Part shown: piece after piece, positions 21,868 to 32,446 of the stretch
Position numbering within the stretch: position 1 is the stretch's first letter
Layout of the letters: the number at the start of each line of letters is the position of its first letter
Assembly: GCF_024166365.1 (NCBI RefSeq)
Contig: NC_064820.1
Span: 88,860,001 to 88,924,000 of the forward strand
DNA: 64,000 nucleotides
From: Elephas maximus indicus
Lineage: Eukaryota > Chordata > Mammalia > Proboscidea > Elephantidae
Direction of reading: 5' to 3'
Notes under the pieces: generated by a model
Seen by the model: the letters and a program-made list of their open reading frames with translations, nothing else
The model's database searches: none
What the model was told of the DNA's origin: nothing
Program-made: the position numbers and the translations under genes

Positions 21868-23623
21868 CAACTTTAGGAGAAATATGTTAGTATAAGACAA
21901 TGCACATTGTTTTATACATAGAAATGCTAGAACTTTTGAGACTAGAGTAGTACTTTTAAAAAGAAAATTTAATTTCCATGTTCTTTTTGTCACCTCTTGT
22001 ACATGGTAGAATCTTGACTACACATACATGCATTTTCCCTAAAGCTGTTTGAAAATTAAACAATACAGTTTTTGCTACAAAGCTCACAATTTTAAAGAGC
22101 CCTTTTCAGAAAAGAAAAGAAAATCTCTAGTAATGTGAATAATCAAGTTTTAATTAAAATTTTTTAAGTTAGGATTTTTCTTCAAGAGGTTTTCATAAAA
22201 TAAAATTTTTTCAAACAACTAGAAAGCACTTGGGAAATCATAAAATGACAAACAAACATCAGCATTGGAAGGAAATCTACAGTTCATGCTAATCTAACTC
22301 TCATATTTTATACATGAGGCCAGGTGAAGTTAGCAGTGACAGATCCAAAGCATGAGGCCCTGATCAGTTTATTATTTACAGGATCATCTCCCAATCAGGT
22401 GCTTCTCCCTCTACATTAAACCTCTTTTTTCTAAGTAAAAAAAAAGCCCTATGTAATTTTGAAATCATCCCAGGTAGATTTTTATATGATATAGTGTTGG
22501 AAATAGTTGCTCTGTGTGACAAGAAGTCTGCCTACCACCCTGAAGAACGATCTACTTGGTTTTCAGAAGGCATTGTGAAATCATCTCTCCTTATCACATA
22601 CCTGTGTGCTCAATAGAGAACTGTTCTCTGAAATAACCCCTCGGCTAAGCGTGTAAATTGGCCACACCCTTCTTGGCTCAGTGACAAAGCAAGGAAATTG
22701 TGGATAAAAAGTTGGAGAAAGAATTTTCTTTCTCTTCATGTACATTCCCTTCCATGGATAAGAGATTATCGATAGGTTTAGTTTTTGCCTCTTTGTTTCT
22801 TGAATCTATTTCCTTGGAAGGTGCCAAATGAAAGAAACTAAATTGTGAGTTTATTTATTTTTAACCCGTTCCATTGGTATATGCTGTGTTATGAGGGAAT
22901 TATTACTCCCAAAATGTCAAAGTTCACAAATAACCAATTTCTGTTGGGGTGGGAGGAGGAACCTAAAAGGGACAATTTCTTTTCAGAAGAATCAGTCACA
23001 ATATTTGAAGAGAAGAGATCTTGTGAAAAAGCCACCCGTGGAAGAGTTCGAGCCTGTCTTCCATCTGTGTTTGGGTAACTGTGAACAGCAATGTGTGGCA
23101 AGTCAAACAAAAATCAAGAGCTGAGACTTTCTTTGCTTCTTAAAAAAAAGGATGTTTGTTTAAGGGAAGTATGTGTGGGGGCAGGATGGGGAGAGCAACG
23201 GCTCCTGTGAAAGAAAGGGGACTCCGTGAAACACATACCAGCAGTTCAAAGGACTTTTGTGTGTGCGAGATGTTAAATAAGCTGAGAAGGCAATTTTCAT
23301 AAAATATATTTGACCAGCCATAGAAGAAAGACAGTGGAATTGCAAGGTTGCTTGCTGAATAATGAAGTCCATCAGATAAGGCTTGCCTTTTGAATATCGC
23401 TGCTATCTATCTGACCCAATTGACTTCTCTGGTTTTTCCTCTGAAAGTCTCCGTATTTCTACTGAATTTCTTCTGAAACTAGCCTGTACCACTGAGAATC
23501 ATGGCTGAGCTGTTTAAAGAAACCTCTGGTTTCCATCTTGAAAAAGGAAATATAAATACCAAGAGAGTGCCATAGCTACTAACTCAATTTCTAAGGCAAC
23601 TGGTTGTCAGTGAGTTAACAAAT
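21868..23623. other. Unassigned sequence
   Basis: No gene recognised. Overlapping frames of 70-77 codons at 22845-23124 on both strands have no domain. The 22500-23500 stretch is free of visible repeats. Confidence 0.4.
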
Positions 23624-23833
23624 TGTTGTGGTTGTCTTGTGAAGTCGAGTCGATTCCAACTCATGATGACCCCACGTGTTACAAAGTCGACATGCTTCAT
23701 AGGGTGTTCTTTAGTAAATTACAATCTTTATGAAAGCAGGTTGCCAGTCCCTTCTTTGGAGGTGCCACTAGGTATGTTTGAACTGCCAACCTTTGGATTA
23801 CCAGGCAAGTAAAAAACCTTTGCAACACCAAGG
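23624..23833 (-). mobile_element. AfroSINE, long form
   Basis: AAGTCGAGTCGATTCCAACT tail side, TTACAATCTTTATGAAAGCA body, and ATGTTTGAACTGCC B-box complement. The head end GCAACACCAAGGACC is diverged. Confidence 0.85.
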
Positions 23834-24149
23834 ACCTTAGAAAACAAATTAGAGAAGACATTTTATCAGATAGTATATGCTGTGATGAAGAAACCACAGA
23901 GAAAATGGGGAAGTTTTTATAAGGGATGTGAATATCCACTCATAAAGGCAATCATTTGGTTAAAGATCATGTCTACTGAAATCATGAGAGCTGGAAGAAT
24001 CATTTAATATGACTTTATTGTCTCATGAATATAAACAACTTAAAATCATTGATAAATACTTTTAAAGGAGCTAGTAATATTTTTAGTATTTAATTATCTT
24101 CAAAGAGAAGTAAGTTTAAGACTCTCAGCTTTTCACCAATGAAACACTC

Positions 24150-24352
24150 CCACTCCCACTGCCATTGAATCGATTCCGACCAAGAGTAACCCTATAGCAC
24201 AGAGAAGAACTGCCCCATAGGGTTTCTGAGGCTGTAAATCTTTGCAGAAGCAGACTGCCACATCTTTCTCCCTCAGAGCAGCTTGTAGGTTTGAACTGAC
24301 AACCTTTCGGTTAGCAGTCAAGTGCTTTTCACCACTGCACCACCAGAGCTCT
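24150..24352 (-). mobile_element. AfroSINE, long form
   Basis: CCACTGCCATTGAATCGATT, GGCTGTAAATCTTTGCAGAA and GCACCACCAGAGCTC in reverse SINE order. Confidence 0.9.
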
Positions 24353-25190
24353 TTAATCCTCTATGATGTTAAGACAACAATAAAGAAATTAAAATAAAAT
24401 CTTATCCCCACGTATTTGAACCTTTCTTATTTGTGTAAATTCAAGTCAATATGTGAATGTAAAAACCTAGCTCACATTTGGAGTGAAATCAAACTTATTT
24501 CCAAGAAAATATCAAAATATACTGCGTAATTCAACTTCAGAAAATAAAGTCTGTAACCTTTACATCTTGCAAGCTTTATATGTTGTTGGATAATGTTTAA
24601 TCACTGGAGGGTTAATATTCTGTGCATTCTGTAATTAAAAATGAACAATAGGTCTCCAAATCACCTAATCCGCAAATGTGCCAAATAAGGCAAATATGTC
24701 ACTTTCATAAAAATAAATTTCCAATTCTTAAGCTTAGTTGAGCTTCCCATTAAAGAATTCTGTGATGTTTGTTCATTTATCTAAGACACTTTTTTTCAGA
24801 TTTATGAATATTTATGAACCACATGGTTCAATCCAGTATTATAAGTGAGAGTTAGTGTCTTCCAGATGTAAAAGGCGCTTTTAATTCTATGGCTTCTTCA
24901 GCTACTCACTGGCATCATGTCACGCTTGAATGAGCCATTCAAAACAAAGCTGCCATCTAATCGAAGTACCTGAAGTGCAAAAACGAGAGGAGAATTTAAT
25001 GAAGCATAAATTGTCTGTTCAGTTGGAGATACAGATCCCTTTACTGAGGTACAATTAAAAATAAATCATAGTGGAGGCTTCTATTAATCAATCCCAATCG
25101 CCTTCTGTTTTGCAGACAGGAAATCAACTAGATCGGTTGTCTTTATTGTGAAGTGTAGTGTATAGACTGTAAGATCATAAATGTATCCTC
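24353..25190. other. Unassigned AT-rich sequence
   Basis: No gene or repeat recognised. Confidence 0.4.
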
Positions 25191-25225
25191 TTTCAATCTC
25201 TCTCTCTCTATATATATACACACAC
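25191..25225. repeat. CT/TA/CA microsatellite
   Basis: TCTCTCTCTC followed by TATATATATACACACACAGA, directly at the SINE tail. Confidence 0.85.
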
Positions 25226-25427
25226 AGAAACCCATTGCCATCAAGTCGATTCTGTTGCATAGAAACCTGATAGGACAGAGCAGAATGCTCCACAGGGTTT
25301 CCAAGGCTGTAATCTTTATGGAAGCAGACTGATACATCTTTCTCCCACAGAGTTGGTGGTGGGTTCAAACAGCTGGCCATTCAGTCAGCAGCAACTGAGC
25401 ACTTAACCACAGTGGCACCAGGGCTCC
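25226..25427 (-). mobile_element. AfroSINE, long form
   Basis: GAAACCCATTGCCATCAAGT, AGGCTGTAATCTTTATGGAA and TGGCACCAGGGCTCCC in reverse order. Confidence 0.9.
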
Positions 25428-25450
25428 CTTCCTCTCTCTCTCTCTCTCTT

Positions 25451-25606
25451 TGATAGCACAGTGGTAAAGAGCTCAAATGCTAACCAAAAGCTTGGCAGTT
25501 CAAATCCACCAGCCACTCCTTGGAAACCCAACAAGGCAGTTCTACTCTGCCTATAGGTTCGCTATGAGTCAAAATTGACTTGATGGCAATAGGTTCGGTT
25601 TGGTTT
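25451..25606 (+). mobile_element. PSINE, short form
   Basis: Starts after a (CT)n run with TTGATAGCACAGTGGTAAAG and B-box CAGTTCAAATCCACC, and ends GGTTCGGTTTGGTTT. Confidence 0.9.
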
Positions 25607-25983
25607 ATATGTGTGTGTGTATGTGTGTTTATAATCAATATTCTACCATGTTCAAGACACTGTGTTTAGTGCCAGTAGGGGATATTAAGATCAATCAAAA
25701 TGGTGCCACTCTTTATGGAAAATATCAGCCTTTATCATGTACCAACAGTCTAATTTTGAACAACAAAAAAAGTTATGCATCTCTTCAGGCTAAGACTATG
25801 AAAGGCGCAGATCCTGGAATTTGGGGGAACAGCAACTACAATAATTCGATGGAAAAAAAACCCAGCTATTTCTGGGATAATGAACTTTTTTCTGATTGTG
25901 AGCTATGGGTGAGTCCCAGGGATGACTATGGGCATGAAAGTCAATGAATTAGTCATCAAGGGGAAAACAGAGGGCTGTAGGAA
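25607..25983. other. Unassigned sequence
   Basis: A short (TG)n run at 25608-25628. The rest may be a decayed L2-type minus-strand piece (CATGTTCAAGACACTGTG); no gene. Confidence 0.35.
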
Positions 25984-26167
25984 GGTTAACCCATTGCTGA
26001 GCCCATTCTGATTCATAGTGACTGTATAGGACAGAGTAGAGCTGCCTCATAGGGTTTCCAAGGCTGTATATCTTTACAGAAGACTGCCGAATCTTTCCCC
26101 CAGGGAAAGGCTGGTGGCCGACTTCTCGGTTAGCAGCCAAGCGCTTAATCGTTGTACCACCAGGGCT
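25984..26167 (-). mobile_element. AfroSINE, long form
   Basis: GGTTAACCCATTGCTGAGCC, AGGCTGTATATCTTTACAGA and TGTACCACCAGGGCT in reverse order. Confidence 0.88.
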
Positions 26168-26322
26168 AACAATAGTCAAATACACACTTTCCTCTCAAAT
26201 ACACACTTTCCTCACCAAATCTTTTTCTGCTCACTTAGTTAATGCCCAGTCAGCCTTCAGATTTCAGATCCAGGGATGACTTCTCTGACTATCTCAGTCT
26301 AGGTCAGATCCTCCTTGTATAC

Positions 26323-26491
26323 CAAAACCAAAAACCAAACCTACTGCCATGGAGTCGATTCCTACTCATAGCGACCCTATAAGACAGAGTAGAATTGCCC
26401 CATAGAGTTTCTAAGGAGTACCGGGCAGATTTGAACTACCGACTTTTTGGTTAGCAGCCATAGCACTTAACCACTACACCGCCAGGGTTTC
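26323..26491 (-). mobile_element. PSINE, short form
   Basis: The likely target duplication is CTCCTTGTATA at about 26309-26319 and 26495-26505. The sequence is close to consensus: TAGCGACCCTATAAGACAGA. Confidence 0.93.
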
Positions 26492-26589
26492 CCCTCCTTG
26501 TATATGCTTTTATAAAACACATTCCTTATAAGCAGAGCACTTATCTCTATTTTTAATATTATAATTTTATATTGTTTATTGTGATTATT

Positions 26590-27525
26590 CCCACACATCT
26601 GTCAGTTTGTTTGATGTACTGTGGTAGCTTGCATGTTGCTGCTTCAAATACCAGCAGGGTTGTCCATGGTGGACAGGTTTCAGCAGAGCTTCCAGACAAA
26701 CACAGATTAGGAAGAGGACCTGGCGGTCTACTTCTTAAAAAAAAAAAAAAAAACTGGCAAGTGGAAACTTTACGAATAGCAGCAGAACATTGTCTGGTAT
26801 AGTGCCAGAAGATAAGCACCCAAGTTGGAAGGCACTCAAAAGATGACTGGGAAAGAGCTAACTCTTCAAATTAGAGTCAATGTTAATGACATGGTTGGAG
26901 TAAAGTTTTTGTGACCTTCATTTGCTAATGTGGCACAAATCAAAATGAGAACAAACAGCTGCATACATCTATTAATAACTGGAACATGGAATGTTCTAAG
27001 TATGAATCTACGAAAACAAGGAACTGCCAGAAGTTCAAGTTGGATTCAGAAGAGGTTGTAGAACAAGGGATATCATTGCTAATGTCAGATGAATCTTGGC
27101 TGAAACCAAAGAATAACAAAGAGATGTTTACCTGTGCTTTATTGACTATGAGAAGGCATTCAACTGTGTGGATCATAACAATTTATAAATAAAATTGCAA
27201 AAAAATGGGAATTCCAGAACACTTAATTGTGCTCATGAGGAGCCTGTACATAGAACAAGAGGCAGTCATGGGAACAGAACAAGGGGATACAGCGTGGTTT
27301 AAAAGCAAGAAAGATGGGCATCAGGGTTGTATCCTTTCACCATACTTATTCAATCTATATACCGAGCAAATAGTCCAAGAAGCTGGATGATATGAAGAAG
27401 AACCGGGGCATCAAGATTGGAGGAAGACTCATGAACAACTTTCAATATCCAGATGACACAGCCTCGCTTGCTGAAAGACAAGAGGACTTGAAGCACTTAT
27501 TGATGGAGATTAAAGACCATGTAAA
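26590..27525 (+). mobile_element. RTE (BovB-like) LINE with large internal deletion
   Basis: The 5' region (26600-27000) matches 18126-18540. The sequence then jumps into the reverse transcriptase region (27020-27525: TATTGACTATGAGAAGGCAT, then a YPDD-like TATCCAGATGAC at the catalytic site instead of YADD). The endonuclease and linker are missing, as is the 3' end. Stops interrupt all frames. A separate A17 run sits at about 26737. Confidence 0.88.
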
Positions 27526-27554
27526 AACAACAAAAACATTGTGATTATCAGAAT

Positions 27555-27705
27555 AATGTCTATCTTTTCCTGCAGAATATAAGCTCCACAAGGTCAAGGA
27601 CTGTGTCTGATTTTGCTCTCTTTCTTATCCCAGCACCTAGCACTACCCCTGGCATATAATAGTTGGTTTATGTATATATTTGTTGAGTGATTGAGTAACA
27701 AAAAC
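27555..27705 (+). mobile_element. L2 LINE 3' end
   Basis: AATATAAGCTCCACAAGGTC, GACTGTGTCTGATTTTGCTC and CTGGCATATAATAGTTGG then ATTTGTTGAGTGATTG, in L2 3'-end order. Confidence 0.8.
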
Positions 27706-29496
27706 TGAAAATATTTATTTTACAATTCAGTAGAATAAGATTTTTGAATAGACATGAACTGAGACAGTCTTTAATTACAGTCTAGTAAAGGTAATCTGCT
27801 TTAAGAAAAACAATGTCCCTTTAGACCTTTTGAGTCTTCAAACCCAAAATGTTAACGGGGACATGCAATAACATAACCATAAGCTGTCCATTTTAAACAT
27901 GAGTATTGAATGTTTTTAATTTTTCCTAGAAAGGGTTCTTGAAATGTGCTAAACTTATTATTTATTTGAATCCTTGGGTAAAAATATCTTTTCTTTGTGT
28001 CCTGAAATAAGTTCATAAGCCTAATTCTTGAATCACTAGCAATGATGAATGAAGCAATATGCACAATTTTTTCAGGTTAAGTCAATGGCTCTCCATGCCC
28101 TCATTCTCAGTCATATCCATCTCTACATTAACGAAACAGCCCAATGATATTAATTTCCACAGATTTTGTCAACACAGCATCCATCAGGCATATGGCTTAA
28201 CTCAATTACAATCTCCTTTCAGCTAACCTGTACTTCTCTTTGATCTGTACAGATCTTCAGTCAAAATGTAACTAAGGTTTTTTTTGCTATAATGAAATTT
28301 TGTTATCATAAGATTAGGCTAGGGTCAAGACCTGCTGAGCAAGAGGAGAGGAAACTTACTGCATGCTCTTTATAAACTTACTCGGTACATTGATTTGATT
28401 TGGAGACACCATCTATTCTAATTGCATGTACAAATGAATAGCTTTAACTCATCTCAGGCAACATACACAGTTCTGTTTAAAATCAGTCTGGATAAATCAG
28501 ATTGTTTTTGAGTTTACAAACTTTCAGGAATAACAGCAGACTTTTACAAGTCATATGTCTGGAAGGTGGGATTGTTTTTGAGTTTACAATCTGTGCTGGC
28601 TATTTAGAGTAATACTTTCAGGAATATCGAGAGACTCTTACAAGTGATATCTCTGGAAGGTGGGATTAAGAAAGACTCTCAGTATATGTATATCCAAGTT
28701 TTTTTGTAATTTTTGCATAATTTGAGTTTTCATAATGAAATGTAATATTTTTTAATCTGGCAAAAAGCAATGTGAATAATTCCAAGGACTCATTTGGTGA
28801 GTCCTTCTTCAAAACTCAAACTTCAGCTTCTGCTTTCAGTTACAATTTAATAAGTTACATGAAATTGTCACTCCTATCTAAAAATGAGAGCAGCCAAGAT
28901 AAATTGCAAAATTATGGCATTTAAAACTAATCAGAGCACTGAAGATATAAAGAAAACTAAATGAACTAAAGTTCAAAAAGCGATCAGCCATTACCAAGAA
29001 AGAAGACATAGATGGTTACCTTCATCTTCAGTGCAACAGTGGGAGAGGGAGAAATCTTCCACACAAGGGAGTAACAAAAAACTAACCAAACTTTCAACAA
29101 ACTTTTAGTAGTTGCATGTGGACTTGTATGATGGATTAGAATAACAAGAGCGCCAGACCAAGTCTCTACCCATCCACCTTTTCCCCGTGGGTTTCACCAA
29201 GTGCATAGGAATAGAATGCTGAAGGCTGGAGTCAGGACAAGAGAATGCATAGAAATTCTTCTGAGGATCACCAACCCTTTTCTGAGAGCAAAGAAGTATC
29301 TGCTGAAGGCTGGGAGCAGAGCAAGAGAGCTGACTAAAGTCTCTTCAAGGCTCTCAAGGCCTCCATTAAATGCATCTCAGCCCTGCAAAGGCTGGGGTCA
29401 GAAATTTCCTGGGGTACAGAAAATTTCCTGAAAGCAGCACTAGGGAACAAAGAGAACTCCCCAGAAACTCAAAAAGCTGGCATTCATGGACTGTGT
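27706..29496. other. Mostly unassigned, with a local duplication
   Basis: No gene recognised. A direct duplication lies at 28499-28673 (listed separately). Confidence 0.4.
28499..28673. repeat. Imperfect tandem duplication, 71 and 102 bp
   Basis: GATTGTTTTTGAGTTTACAA opens both copies (about 28500 and 28572) and TCTGGAAGGTGGGATT closes both. The second copy has about 30 extra bases (CTGTGCTGGCTATTTAGAG) after the first block, so the first copy probably lost them. Confidence 0.85.
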
Positions 29497-30002
29497 CTTA
29501 GTTACCTAATGTTGCTATAACAGAAATACAAGTGGATGACTTTCACAGACAGAAATTTATTCTTTCACAGTCTAGTAGGCTAGAAGTCTGAATTCAGGGC
29601 GTCAACTCCAGGGGAAGGCTTTCTGTCTCTGTCAGCTCTGTAGGAATGTCCTTGTCATCAATCGTCCCCTGATCTAGGAGCTTCTCAGCACAGAGACCCT
29701 GGGTCCAAAGGATACACTTTACTCCTGGCACCACTTTCTTGGTGCCCTGTTTCTCTACTCGCTTCTCTCTTTCATATCTCAAAGGAGATTGGTTTAAGAC
29801 ACAACCTAATCTTGTAGATTGAGTCCTGCCTCATTAACATAACTGCTTCTAATCCTGCCTCATTAAAATCATAGAGATAGGATTTACAACACATAAGAAA
29901 ATTATGTCAGATGACAAAATGGTGGACATTCACACAATACTGGGAATCATGGCCTAGCCAAGATGACACACATTTTGGGGGACATAATTCAATCCGTAAC
30001 AG
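29497..30002 (-). mobile_element. MaLR-type solo LTR
   Basis: The reverse complement is collinear with 42855-43377: GACAGAAAGCCTTCCCCTGG, the AATAAATTTCT poly(A) signal region, and TATTTCTGTTATAGCAAC near the end. About 500 bp with no internal coding region. A non-coding LTR relic. Confidence 0.75.
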
Positions 30003-30555
30003 ACTGTAAAGTGGAAAAAAAAAAAAAAAAACTAGTGCCGAAAGAGACCTCCCATATTCAGAAAACTGTAGGCGGGGCTGTAGAGCACAAAGAAATTTCT
30101 GGAAGTTTGGGCAATGCTTAGCTCTTAAATCTGCTGAAGAGGTCTTGATTCCATCATCAAATCCTTTGAATCCAATGGTGAACTGAATAAAGCTGAAAAA
30201 AAAAAAACCCAACACAGACCCAGATCTAGCTCATCTGCAAATTAGATTGACTCGGTCCCCACCCTAGTGGCATGACAGAAGTAGGGTGTGACTTATTCTG
30301 AGGGAAAATATTACTAAGCATCTACTCTTCTTTTTTCACACAATATTGGGTGCACAATACAAAAGTTTGAGTCACATCAAGTGGTAAGAAAATTTGATCC
30401 ATAGTCAAGAGGAGACATAGCCAATGAAATCATGCAGAAATGAATGGCCTGTTAGATATATATACAAGGACTCTAAGATTGGTGTAATAAAAATGTTAAA
30501 GTGTCAGGTGGAAAAGGCAGGCAACAATACCTTATTTAGCTTTGTCCGATTTTGG
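30003..30555. other. Unassigned sequence
   Basis: A17 at about 30015 and A12 at about 30197 may be tails of unrecognised retrocopies. No gene seen. Confidence 0.4.
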
Positions 30556-31130
30556 AATTGTATCATATAAATGATGAGCAATGTATGACTTACTGCTATT
30601 CCTTAATGTTATGATTCTGTGATTCATATACATTATTGGATGTAACTATAATTTGTTCTTTTTCAGTGGTATATAGTGTACATTGGTATGACTATGCCTC
30701 AATTAGTTTATTCATTCAATTTTCAGCATACATTTAGTTTCTAATTTTTCACTCTTACAAAGACTGTCAAAATGCACATTCTTATAGATGTCTCCCAGTA
30801 TCTATACACAGGAATTTCTCTATAGATTATCTATGAGTTGAATTGTTATCATAGAGAATCTATATACTCAATTTTACTATATAATGCAATGTTTCCTGCA
30901 GTAATCATACCGGCAGGGTATAAGCTCTTTTTTCCCACCAACATCAGACATTGACAAACTTTTAAATTTTTGCCAATGTTTGGTTTTACATGGGAACTCA
31001 TTGTGATTTTCAGCTGTTTCTCTAATTTCTAATGAGGTTGAGCATCTTTTCATATATTCATGGACCATTTGTATTTTCTTTTCTGTGATGAAAGTTTTTT
31101 TTTTCTAATGAAATTATAGGAATTATTTCT
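30556..31130 (-). mobile_element. Old L1, ORF2 3' region
   Basis: The plus strand shows TTGAGCATCTTTTCATATAT, then CATGGACCATTTGTATTTTC, parallel to 32980-33060 of the young L1 but heavily decayed. Confidence 0.7.
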
Positions 31131-31199
31131 ATTTCCTGCAGACAATTCATCTCTCATTTATATGTGTTGCAAAGATTTTCTACTTCTAAATGTATTATA

Positions 31200-31423
31200 A
31201 CCCCCACAATACATTGCTATCATGCTTATTTTAAGCATTCAATTATCATTTAACAGATTAAAAATGAGAAAAAGTATTTTATACTCACCATTTCTGATGC
31301 ACTTTATTTATTTTTGTAAATCCAACTTTTCATCTATCAATCTCCTTCTATCTGAAGAACAGATTTTATAGTATGGATCTGCTGATGATGAATTCTCTCA
31401 GCTTCTACTTGTATGAAAAAGTT
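31200..31423 (-). mobile_element. Old L1/HAL1-like element, left part
   Basis: GGATCTGCTGATGATGAATT then CTCAGCTTCTACTTGTATGA is typical of antisense ORF1-side sequence of old L1/HAL1. The same element resumes at 38795 after the young L1. Confidence 0.65.
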
Positions 31424-31438
31424 TTAAATTTCATTTTT
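31424..31438. repeat. L1 target-site duplication, left copy
   Basis: TTAAATTTCATTTTT, identical to 38780-38794. Its T end merges into the L1 poly(A) tail, so the exact boundary is ambiguous by up to five bases. Confidence 0.92.
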
Positions 31439-31459
31439 TTTTTTTTTTTTTTAATAACT

Positions 31460-31465
31460 TTTATT
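31460..31465 (-). terminator. L1 poly(A) signal
   Basis: AATAAA on the minus strand in GCTTAATAAAAGTTATTA, followed within about 10 nt by the poly(A) tail. Confidence 0.9.
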
Positions 31466-32366
31466 AAGCTTCAAGTGAACGTTTACAAATCCAATCAGTC
31501 TGTCACATATAAGTTTACATACATCTCACTCCCTACTCCCACTTACTCTCCCCGTCTTGAGTCAGCCCTTTCAGTCTCTCCTTTCTTGACAATTTTGCCG
31601 GCTTCCCTCTCTCTCTATCCTCCCATCCCCCCTCCAGGCAAGAGTTGCCAACACAATCTCAAGTGTCCACCTGATATAATTAGCTCACTCTTCATCAGCA
31701 TCTCTCTCCCACCCGCTGACCAGTCCCTTTCATTTCTGATGAGTTGTCTTCGGGGATGGTTCCTGTCCTGTGTCAGCTGAAGGTCTGGGGAGCATGGCCG
31801 CCGGGATTCCTCCAGTCTCAGTCAGACCATTAAGTTTGGTCTTGTTATGAGAATTTGGGGTCTGCATCCCACTGATCTCCTGCTCCCTCAGGGGTCCTCT
31901 GCTGAGCTCCCTGTCAGGGCAGTCATCGACTGTGGCCGGGCACCAACTAGTTCTTCTGGTCTCAGGATGATGTAGGTCTCTGGTTCATGTGGCCCTTTCT
32001 GTCTCTTGGGCTCTTAGTTGTCATGTGGGCTTGGTGTTCTTCATTTTCCTTTGCTCCAGGTGGGTTGAGACCAATTGCTGCATCTTAGATGGCTGCTTGT
32101 TAGCATTTAAGACCCCAGACGCCACATTTCGAAGTGGGATGCAGAATGATTTCATAATAGAATTATTTTGCCAATTGACTTAGAAGTCCCCGCAAACCAT
32201 GTTCCCCAGACCCCCGCGCTTGCTCCGCTGACCTTTGAAGCATTCATTTTATCCCGGAAACTTCTTTGCTTTTGGTCCAGTCCAATTGAGCTGACCTTCC
32301 ATGTATTGAGTGTTGTCTTTCCCTTCACCTAAAGCAGTTCTTATCTACTGATTAATCAATAAAAAA

Positions 32367-32397
32367 CCCTCTCCCACCCTCCCTCCCTCCCCCCCTC
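32367..32397 (-). promoter_or_regulatory. G-rich tract in L1 3'UTR (G-quadruplex candidate)
   Basis: The minus strand has at least five runs of three or more G within 31 nt (G7, then AGGG repeated, TGGG and AGAGGG). A G-rich polypurine tract early in the 3'UTR is a recurrent feature of mammalian L1s and can form a quadruplex. It lies about 50 nt after the ORF2 stop. Confidence 0.8.
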
Positions 32398-32446
32398 GTA
32401 ACCACAAAAGTATGTGTTCTTCTCAGGTTTACTATTTCTCAAGATC

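Noticed and set aside
21553..21993. Frames of 60-111 codons on both strands
   Set aside because: They cross microsatellite and palindromic DNA; the Tyr/Ile/His-rich products are artefacts.
22845..23124. Overlapping 73-77 codon frames as an exon
   Set aside because: Three frames on two strands are open at once, none has a recognisable domain, and no splice context was convincing.
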